Source: PHAA01 sp022706565 (GTDB lineage: Bacteria > Bacillota > Syntrophomonadia > Syntrophomonadales > Syntrophomonadaceae). From it: a stretch of 64,000 bases of DNA. Below are positions 45,058-53,200 of the stretch, in pieces. The stretch lies in assembly GCA_040769385.1 (NCBI GenBank), contig JAXGLD010000004.1, forward strand, positions 310,001 through 374,000, given 5' to 3'. The translations under genes and the position numbers were made by a program. Every line of letters starts with the position of its first letter. Within the stretch, counting starts at the first letter, position 1. The notes under the pieces are model-generated. The model saw only the letters and a program-made list of their open reading frames with translations. It did no database searches and was not told where the DNA came from.

Positions 45058-46544
45058 CAGCGATCGCCTCCCATATTGACCAAAGCACTGTACTTGCTGA
45101 GATCCGGAGGCATGACATGCACTTCGGGGATATGGGCGATCTGTGCTTTGCTCAGGGAAGTTATCTTGGGGCTATCTGTATTGAGTTGCATCAGTATATT
45201 TAGCAGACCGTCGTAGTTGTACACGTTGTAGGCCAGAGCCAGGCCGATAGCGTCTTCTATCTGCTCGGTTGGGTATTGCCGGTTAAGCATCAGTATCCTG
45301 ACGAATTGCCGGTTGCCCCTGGGATCTCTGGCCGCCAGACCTCTGCGATACTCCTCATACACCGGCGGCAAGGTCTCCGGCCGATATACCCTGGTATTGG
45401 CCAGGGCCCTGGATTTCATCAGGAGCAATTCCAGGTAGTGATCCAGCACCAGTATTTCCTGATTCCGACCGTAGATCCTGCGGTGGGTGACGATTTCATC
45501 ATCATCGGGAATTATCTCGATCTTATCCACCGCGGCTCTGATCAGCACCTTTTGCCCGACATGCCTTACCGGTACTGAATAACGGTTGGTCTCGAATTGT
45601 ATCATGGAATATGTATTTACTTTGGCCTGGACGTATCTTACACAATGGAAGGGTTCCGCCGGCAACGGCCTTAAGGCTCTTAACTCCGCTTCCCAACGGG
45701 GATTCTTAGCCAGCAGCTCCACACACCTTTGCTGCAGGTATTCATTCAATTCCTCGAACGAATCCACGTCCGGATAGGGGACGAAAAATCTCCTGACCGC
45801 TTCCTGGCCGGCTTTTTCTACTCCACCTTTTTCATTACCTCGTCGGGGCCGGCAGAAGTTTGCCTGGTAGAGATAATGGGTTCTAATGGCGATGAACCGC
45901 TCCTGTTCTTCCCTCTGGCTGCCTTGGAGGACCTTCTTAACAGCGGTCTTGAGGTTGTCATAGGCTATCTCACCTGGCACTCCGCCCATGAATTCAAAGC
46001 AGCGTCGGTGCCCATCGAAAAAGGCTTCCTGTTTCTCGAACGGATAGGCCCGGACGAAGAAGCCACCGGATGCACCCAGTTTCATCACAAACAGATAGGC
46101 CTTTTTCTCCTGCCCGCGCAGATGGAACCATGCTTCTATCCAATCCACCTCAGCATGTTGGCCCAAATCGAATTCCAGTGGGAGAAATCCTTCTCTGGTC
46201 TTTTGGCGGGTGTTGCGCAGATAATCGGTTATGGTGCTGTAGCCGCCGCTGTAATCATATTCGCTCTTGAGCCTCTCATAGATCCTCGTCCCCGTATGGC
46301 GTTGCTTCCTGTGGCGGGTGAGATCTGTTTTGAGGATCTCATCGATTATCGGTATGAAGGGTTCCAATACCCGATGTGGTTTGGCCTTGCGCAACTTATA
46401 CCGGGGCGGCTCCGAATCGGTCGAATTCAGATATTTGGCTATGGTATCACGATGGTGCCCGGTCCTTCTGCTTATTTCTCTAACACTTAGACCTTCCAAG
46501 TAGTACATTTTCTTGATATGCTCTAACTGTGCCATCTTAATCAT
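45057..46544 (-). CDS. istA: IS21-family transposase IstA
   Basis: 495 residues from ATG 46544, which follows GGGGGAAAGGA. An N-terminal helix-turn-helix (YYLEGLSVREISRRTGHHRDTIAKYL) precedes the DDE catalytic core: HAEVDWIEAW (first Asp), GEIAYDNLKTAV (second Asp) and NEKGGVEKAG (Glu). A C-terminal beta-barrel segment NRYSVPVRHVGQKV follows. The length and motifs are complete. It is likely immobile in place because istB is truncated. Confidence 0.92.
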   Translation of the reverse strand: MIKMAQLEHIKKMYYLEGLSVREISRRTGHHRDTIAKYLNSTDSEPPRYKLRKAKPHRVLEPFIPIIDEILKTDLTRHRKQRHTGTRIYERLKSEYDYSGGYSTITDYLRNTRQKTREGFLPLEFDLGQHAEVDWIEAWFHLRGQEKKAYLFVMKLGASGGFFVRAYPFEKQEAFFDGHRRCFEFMGGVPGEIAYDNLKTAVKKVLQGSQREEQERFIAIRTHYLYQANFCRPRRGNEKGGVEKAGQEAVRRFFVPYPDVDSFEELNEYLQQRCVELLAKNPRWEAELRALRPLPAEPFHCVRYVQAKVNTYSMIQFETNRYSVPVRHVGQKVLIRAAVDKIEIIPDDDEIVTHRRIYGRNQEILVLDHYLELLLMKSRALANTRVYRPETLPPVYEEYRRGLAARDPRGNRQFVRILMLNRQYPTEQIEDAIGLALAYNVYNYDGLLNILMQLNTDSPKITSLSKAQIAHIPEVHVMPPDLSKYSALVNMGGDR

Positions 46545-46671
46545 TTCCTTTCCCCCTGTACGATAATGCGTGGACAACATCATCATACAGGATTGGAATA
46601 TTAAGGTGGCCTATTTTTATTCCAGCATCTGGCCTAATATTAGGGTAGCATCAACAGTTGGTTGCTCGTTC

Positions 46672-47427
46672 CTACAGATGTATAAGCAGGTTTTGAACGC
46701 CAACGATAAACTCCGTCATCAGTTCTTTTATCCGGCCAAAGCCAGCGTTCTTTTCACCGGTTGCTTCCTCCATATACAGACTACGGTTCACCTCTATCAT
46801 GATCGAGCTTACCCGTTTGTCCTGTCGGTAATATCGATTAGGCACAAAAGTTCCAGCAAACGGGCGGTTGACTGCCGCAGTGAAATACTCGGCCAACCAC
46901 TTCAATGAGTAATCTTTTAGTTCTGGCGGAGTATGATAATCACAGATCCCAAGACATATTTCCGGGCGGTTTACGTCCTGATCCAATTCGTAGGGTAAGG
47001 GCCGGACGGGGAAGGAATGGCAGTCTAGTATCAGGCAATGGTTGTGCCGGGCCAGGCAAGCTTCAACCGCCTCTTCAAAGTCTTTATGGTAAGGATCATA
47101 GTACTCGGTCAACAGGGCATCCCTGACTTCGGGGCTAAGGTTTCTTAGCTTATTCCCCGCCGCCGTACGCTCATAAACCGCGCCCATGCCAACACTTGCC
47201 ATAACCTCATTCTCATCGGACCTGAATCTCTCCATGTCAACTACCAACCGGCTTACCGGGCTCTTAATCATTCTCGCCCCGGGCACAGCAAACAGCTCAT
47301 CAGTATACCTGTCGGTCATGGCCAGGAGTTCTAATTCCAGCTCTTGTTCATCCATCAGGATAGTTGACCTTATTTTTTCCGGGATATGTAGACTGGCGTG
47401 GGGAACATGGAGAATGATGTGATTCAT
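46672..47427 (-). CDS. N-formylglutamate amidohydrolase-like enzyme, copy 2 (intact)
   Basis: 251 residues from ATG 47427 with GAGAGGAG upstream. It keeps the whole family pattern, HVPHASLHIP at the start, DRYTDELF, LDCHSFP and MIEVNRSLYM, and is the intact relative of the frameshifted copy at 27191-27947. The family comprises zinc amidohydrolases acting on N-formylglutamate or related substrates; in a defence or repair island it could act on another amide, which is speculation. It ends about 70 bases from the IS21 boundary. Confidence 0.85.
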   Translation of the reverse strand: MNHIILHVPHASLHIPEKIRSTILMDEQELELELLAMTDRYTDELFAVPGARMIKSPVSRLVVDMERFRSDENEVMASVGMGAVYERTAAGNKLRNLSPEVRDALLTEYYDPYHKDFEEAVEACLARHNHCLILDCHSFPVRPLPYELDQDVNRPEICLGICDYHTPPELKDYSLKWLAEYFTAAVNRPFAGTFVPNRYYRQDKRVSSIMIEVNRSLYMEEATGEKNAGFGRIKELMTEFIVGVQNLLIHL

Positions 47428-47553
47428 AGTTCAAGCGCACTCCTCTCCTATGATCAACTGAGGAGGAAATGATAGCTTCATTTACCCACGGGAAAGGCCT
47501 TCTTCAGAATTTTCTATAAGCATAGCATTAGAAATCAGTCCCGCTTTCTAGGT

Positions 47554-48129
47554 CTAAAGTGTTAGCTCCGATGGCAAACCCTCGATCCTCACGGATGACT
47601 TGACCTGAACGAGAATGCCTTTTTCATTCGCTTTGGGATTATATGTCCGGTTATCCCGGGGATAGAACCGGCTTACTTCGTCGGGCTGGGCTTTGACATG
47701 ACTGGCAATGGCTCCTTCAATCAGCTTGCGTTCATACCAGCCAGTTTGTAGAGGAGCGACAAACATATTTATCGACTCAACATAGCTGAGGATCTTCGGC
47801 GCCAGCTCCACGTATCTCCCAACGAAATCATTCAGCTTATCCTGGGTCTCTTTTCTCCACAAACCATTCCAGAGAACCTTAACTTGCCCGCTTTCATAGT
47901 AATCGGTATCGAGCGACCGGTAATGGCCACCCAACACCTGAATCAAATGTTCTTTCGTTCTCTGTTTGAACGAATACTTGGTTTCACCAACGTACTCAAC
48001 CAGGTACTTTTCATTGGACTTGATTGCCCATAGATAGATACCCGGTTCATCAGCCACGGAATCCATGAATAGCGAATTGGTTCTATTTATCGAATAGGGT
48101 CTATGGAAATATAAATTGTATTCCTTCAT
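47554..48129 (-). CDS. GIY-YIG nuclease family protein, copy 2
   Basis: 191 residues, nearly the same as the copy at 25954-26529 but with an intact second motif YVGET (GIYLW and YVGET), RTKEHL and WYERKLIEGAIASH, so all catalytic positions are present. Here it lies between the 126-residue gene and the amidohydrolase, in a different gene order from copy 1. Likely a functional DNA endonuclease of unknown specificity. Confidence 0.82.
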   Translation of the reverse strand: MKEYNLYFHRPYSINRTNSLFMDSVADEPGIYLWAIKSNEKYLVEYVGETKYSFKQRTKEHLIQVLGGHYRSLDTDYYESGQVKVLWNGLWRKETQDKLNDFVGRYVELAPKILSYVESINMFVAPLQTGWYERKLIEGAIASHVKAQPDEVSRFYPRDNRTYNPKANEKGILVQVKSSVRIEGLPSELTL

Positions 48130-48237
48130 TGTTTTCGATAGTCTCAGTATCTCTCAACTATGGTTTTCCGTTCTGGGGACCTAGTTTGAAAAGCGTCAAG
48201 CAGTTCATATGATATGTTCATTAGGAAACAAGCGAGT

Positions 48238-48618
48238 CTATCCTCTCCAGAACTTGCGCTTAACCCCATAGGCGCCAGCCTTAGTTGGTGTGAAGCCCTT
48301 TTTCTCACAATATCTCAGATACTCGTTTTCCAGTTCCTCCGATGGTTGAGGCTTAAAGCCCACAATTTTGCTTATCGCCGGATTGGTTTCCGTACCGTCC
48401 TTCAATTTGTTGCCATCGTGTGCTACCTGGCTGTTGTTTTTGTAACCTATGAATCGACTGGGATAAAACCTGTACTCGTTATTCTTTTCAATAACCAGAA
48501 AGCAGATGCCCCTTTTGAGCAATCCCAAGGCATAATCCTTCATGCTTTCATCATCAAGATACCTATCGATTACCTCTGTGTTCTCCTTGATTTCTTTGAA
48601 ATTCTCCACTAACTGCAT
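48238..48618 (-). CDS. hypothetical protein, 126 residues, module copy 2
   Basis: ATG 48618 with GGTGGAG upstream, the same start as copy 1 at 27008. It shares MQLVENF, YALGLLKRGICFLVIEKN and YPSRFIGYK with that copy but diverges in the last ~50 residues (GFKPQPSEELENEYLRYCEKK, TPTKAGAYGVKRKFW), so the C-terminus evolves faster. Function unknown; its constant association with the GIY-YIG gene suggests a partner role. Confidence 0.72.
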   Translation of the reverse strand: MQLVENFKEIKENTEVIDRYLDDESMKDYALGLLKRGICFLVIEKNNEYRFYPSRFIGYKNNSQVAHDGNKLKDGTETNPAISKIVGFKPQPSEELENEYLRYCEKKGFTPTKAGAYGVKRKFWRG

Positions 48619-48737
48619 TTCTCCACCACCCCATAATATATAATCTAGACGCCAATACTCCAAGCTAGCCAGAAGTTCAGTATTCAATATCAACTTATTA
48701 GGTGATGCGTTATTCAATGTTCGGAGCAGAATCACCG

Positions 48738-48844
48738 ATTACCACACAGGTGGCAAAGGGGATTCTTGCTATGACTCATGCTCATATCCCCCACTTGCCA
48801 ATAACCAACAAAGACAATGTCGATATATCTTATAGGATGACCAA
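48738..48844 (-). pseudogene. remnant of the Tag-like glycosylase 3' end
   Basis: Read on the minus strand, GHPIRYIDIVFVGY, then KNPLCHLC repeats the C-terminus of the 10521-11267 gene, with the first cluster cysteine changed to His (MSHSKNPLC) and the last cysteine lost. No other part of the gene is here. It is a relic of recombination between the 10 kb and 48 kb regions. The remaining bases to 48962 hold nothing I can name. Confidence 0.85.
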
Positions 48845-48962
48845 TGACCTCTGGAGCATAGCCTGACATCTCAATCCCCACATCTCTTTGCTTTTACATC
48901 TAAACCGATACGCCTTGAACGTCCTAGTCATTTAACAAATTCATTTCTCCATCTATCCGTAG

Positions 48963-50258
48963 TCAGCTGATCATCTTACTGGTTTTGTACAATTTCTTGC
49001 GTAATGAAACGAACTCGCCGAAATCGATAGGTGAATAATGTGCCATGTTATTTCTGCACCTGCGCAGAAAATCTACACAGGCGATTAACTCTTGGTGTTT
49101 CTGTGTCCGATTCTGTTTATTCACCAGAAAAGTCAGTATGTCTCCATACTCCCCCACAGGATCCCCCTGGTTCTTAATGGAGCACAATAAACCACCATTG
49201 TTTATATCTATCTGGCTCGACCATTGCGGAAATCTCACATTTAAGTATTGGCATAAGTCCATACGTTCCATATCAAGCATGGGTAGTAATACCCGGCTTT
49301 GGCCGCGCCATATCCTGTGATATATGGGATCGAGATATCCCTTTAAGGCCAGCGCAGCTGAATTGACTGCAATCTCATCTTTATTGGAACTAGCAATTAT
49401 CCCTTCTGCCCATAGCCGACCTAATCGGGGGGAAGGTTTAGCAATCCGTTCTTCCCATCTAAAAGATGACATTTTGCCTTTGGTTATGTTATCTATGTCA
49501 GCTAAAGTCTGGATAGTCCAAGCTTTCTCTTCCTTCCCATATTGACTGAGAGATTCGATCACCATGGCTACCGATTTATCCTTCCCTTCCAATCCACAAA
49601 ACAAGTATTCCATAAGGTCAAGGTCACTTCCGGCAATTTCGACTATAACGCTTTCTGCCCACCCTAAAACGTCTGGTTCGAATCCAAGCTCATACGCATA
49701 GTGATGGGCAATCATATTTATCTCATTACTTCCATACCAAGCCCAATAATAATGCACTCTTAGGTATACATCCTCGTGAATGGTATTAACCTGCTCTAAG
49801 TAATGCATGGGCACAAACAGTGTTTTTAGGAACGAGGTGGACTCCGACTCCATTCTAGTCATCTGGGTCCATTCATCTATGAACCTCTTCCATATGTCGA
49901 ATTGTTCCTGAGCGAGTCCATTTATTCCGTCAATAATGAGGATCTGTGGCAGATCTTCGTTCCTTATCAGATAATTAATATCGGTTTGGTGGTTTGATTC
50001 AAACGGGATTCCACATTGTTGAGCGATTAAATTAATAGGAGACTTGAAATTATCGGGATCTATACGAATAATCTTTGAATCAAAGCCCACGTTATCACAT
50101 TCATCGGCAACTCGTTGCCAGCAGACTTTTAGATTTACTTGGTAGGGAAAGATCCAGATTACAGTCTTACCTGAACATAAATCCTCTACTATTTCTTTTC
50201 TTCTTCTCCTTGGTTCGGGGAAATCCATTAGCATGTTAAAATTAGGCGAGCTTTTCAA
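48963..50258 (-). CDS. unknown protein with degenerate NTPase-like N-terminus and HEPN-type C-terminus
   Basis: 431 residues, TTG start at 50258, overlapping the end of the 1965-residue gene by 17 bases, so it is translationally coupled. Near residue 30 is CSGKTVIWIF, like the tail of a Walker A, and near residue 100 LPQILIIDGING resembles Walker B, but no full P-loop is seen. The C-terminal ~80 residues end with LRRCRNNMAHYSPI, an Rx4H (RNxxAH) motif as in HEPN ribonucleases and abortive-infection proteins. I propose an effector that cleaves RNA when the upstream ATPase is triggered; this is inference from motif and position. Confidence 0.6.
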   Translation of the reverse strand: MKSSPNFNMLMDFPEPRRRRKEIVEDLCSGKTVIWIFPYQVNLKVCWQRVADECDNVGFDSKIIRIDPDNFKSPINLIAQQCGIPFESNHQTDINYLIRNEDLPQILIIDGINGLAQEQFDIWKRFIDEWTQMTRMESESTSFLKTLFVPMHYLEQVNTIHEDVYLRVHYYWAWYGSNEINMIAHHYAYELGFEPDVLGWAESVIVEIAGSDLDLMEYLFCGLEGKDKSVAMVIESLSQYGKEEKAWTIQTLADIDNITKGKMSSFRWEERIAKPSPRLGRLWAEGIIASSNKDEIAVNSAALALKGYLDPIYHRIWRGQSRVLLPMLDMERMDLCQYLNVRFPQWSSQIDINNGGLLCSIKNQGDPVGEYGDILTFLVNKQNRTQKHQELIACVDFLRRCRNNMAHYSPIDFGEFVSLRKKLYKTSKMIS

Positions 50259-53200
50259 TTCTATTCACCGCCCCCAAAAAAACAGGCTCAACGATCAGCC
50301 CTTTCATGTCATCGACAAGTATCCCCATACGATTCAGGGTTCGGGCACCGGCCTCGGCTTGGGAATAACTACCCGGCTCGAAGTTCTCAGGTTGAAGGGC
50401 GATGGCATCCTGAAGATCATCCCACGAGATGTAGTCCAACTTATTAAACACTTGGATCAACTCGTGCCCGCCAGGTACGTCATAGATACCTGTTGCAGAT
50501 ACAAATCTATTCAGTATATCTTCATGGTTCTGCTCCATGCGTTGATCCAACTGGTCAGCAGCAGTACGCGGATCAGGCCTGGTGTCCCTATTTCTTCTGA
50601 TGCTCTTCCATACTTCACTCAGAAGGAATGGCCACCCACCAGTTACTTTCATTATTCTTTCGATTATCTGTTGTGTGTTAGGTATTTCAGCATCAGACAA
50701 GAACCTTTTAATCATTTCCTCATCCCAGCGGGACAAGGTAACAACCGCATCAACTTGATTCTCAACTTGTTGCCATCCCGTCTTTTCATCTATGAACCAC
50801 TCATATGCCATTTTGGCATCGAAGGCGGTGATCCATTTCAGGGAAAACGGGCGTTTCCTCTGTTGCTTCAAGTGGTACGACATTTGAAACATGAAATCAG
50901 TGAGAGGCATATCCCTACTATCCAACTGGTCAGCTTGACTGTACAGGATAATTTTTCTTTTTAATCGGCGTTTCAGCAAAGTGTCAATACGATCTCTTAT
51001 CTGCCTATAGGTGACCATTTCGGGAGGGATTGTTTCATACACTATGGAGCTGTCTTCTGGCCTTGAACCAGCTATATATTTGAGAGTAGCGGGTACTCCA
51101 GATACTCCCAATGCCTTACTCCCAAATACGATGCCAACACCAGACTGCATCGTTGTAAGATCGCCTGCCTGTTTGACTGTTAAAGGACTCCGTTGTTCCA
51201 CTGTGTCTCCTATTACGAGCCTAAGATTATGTGCGTCGGTGTGACGGGGTGGGGGCGGTTGTGATGCCAGGTCTTCAATGCGGTCGGCTATCTCTTGCTC
51301 CGAACCCAACGCTCGAACCACATTGCCATTTCGCAGGCGGTAGTTTCCGTTGTCCCGTTGTACAAGTACCCCAAGACCCATCAATTCCTTAAGCAATGAC
51401 TTGAACTCTTCCGGTGGCAGTTTTTTAAATCCTTCTGGCCATGATTGTGTAGCTAGCTTCATTATGTCCATAGGTGTAAATTCTCTTCGGTAGCCATCAT
51501 GATCATACAACTGTTCCTGTACCATTGTATAAACCATTACAGTGTACCGGGGATCGAGGTCAATGGTCCAATTAAACCTTTCGCGCATAAAACTGCGCAC
51601 TTCCTTCTTTCTATACACAGCTTCCACGTCAGCGATAGAAATCTTATAAGGCGGAATTTCGTGGCTCTTTCTCACCAATTTTATGAGCTCTGAACAAAAA
51701 TGCTGTATCAATGCGGGATGGTAGTTGGTATAGCTAAGTATTTGCAGCATAGCATTGTAGGCCTCACTATCCTGCATATCAAATCCTATTGCTGTCAACG
51801 GTTCAGAGATGAGTGATAGGGCACCTTTAGGGCTAAGGGGGCCGACTACCAGTGGGTCCGCCGACATCATCTGGGCAAATGGATGGTTTTCACCGGAACA
51901 GTATCTCTGAACGCTATGTAATCCGCATACAACCGCTTTAAAACGTCTATCCGTTCTATCCATTAGCCTCCGCAGCCCATGCAGCACTTCGAAGTTGTTA
52001 GCAGCATCTTTAGAAAGGAAATTGTCTGCCTCATCAAGCAACAGCAAAATTCTCATTTGAGGCTTCATTTGGAAGGCGTCCACAACCTGCTCCACGAGTT
52101 TCGCTTGATCGTCACTAGCTTTTTTATTCAAAACCCCATGACCGATGAGGCGTTCGCGTAGAATAGACCAAACCTCAGCAGTCTGGTGAATACCCTGTGG
52201 ATCACCCAAATTGCGGATGTCATCATAGATGACGTAGAAGTCCCGGTCGGGAGTATGGTATTGTCTCTGTACTGTATGCAATAGTGCAGACTTACCCAAC
52301 TGTCTGCCTCCATAGACTATACAACTTCCTTGGGGACTTATTAATTCGCTGATCATATCTTCCCTGCCCCTGAATATCTCCGGTGGGATTAATCCAAAGG
52401 AACGATAAGGCATAGCGTAGCCCCATGCTACCCCGCACGATACAGCTGCCGGCAGTCTGGATTCTCTTTGGGTGGCTAAATAGTACATGAGCAACTCATC
52501 AACCATCATAGCAGTCAAGCGTTGGATTTTGCAGAACAGGCTCCACTCCTGCCTTTGGTTGGAAGTCATACGCCCAAGAAAGAGTATGATGGGGAACCGG
52601 CCCGCGAGTTTGTATTCCTGTATCAGCTGTGCGATCGTATCTTCATTGGGGCGATCATAGACAGCCAATACATCATACTGGTTGTTGCGCTGGGAACCAA
52701 AATCGGCTAGGGGAGATATACTACCTGCTGACATTCTTACTGTATAATGGGTGGATTTGTTATCGCTCCTGACTAGCTCTGGTTCTGGGTGTTGGAAACC
52801 CATATATTTGAGAATCTTCACCAAATGCACCTGGCTCGCATTGCTTTTCATCCTGAGCCATGACATTAAGCCTTCTTTTATTTCCTCATATCTGGCTCCA
52901 GGAACTCTTTTCATATTAAGGCCAGGGTATGATTTGCCACGGGATAAATCATTTATGATTTCAGTAGGTTTTTGTTGGTCCCTAAATAATCTCATAATAT
53001 CAGTGAAATTGGCTGCAAACTCCCTGACATAATGGCCATCACTTTTGCTTGATACTATTTCTGGTACCGTTCCGGTATCTATTATCTGTTCCGCAAAATG
53101 TAGGTATTCGTCGGCAACGGGCAGTTTTCCGTTATTAAGGGCTTCTTGGGCTTTGGTGAGAAATTCCTCCACCTTTTCCCAATAACCCAATTCACTGACA

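Larger units (their letters stand above)
44584..46600 (-). mobile_element. truncated IS21-family insertion sequence
   Basis: istA and istB are present in the normal order with TGATG overlap, but istB is cut at the helicase junction near 44650. I could not identify the terminal inverted repeats; the istA-proximal end lies somewhere between 46545 and ~46625. The element is probably defective. Confidence 0.75.

Noticed and set aside
44584..46600. Complete, active IS21 element
   Set aside because: istB is truncated and no terminal inverted repeats or target-site duplication could be identified.
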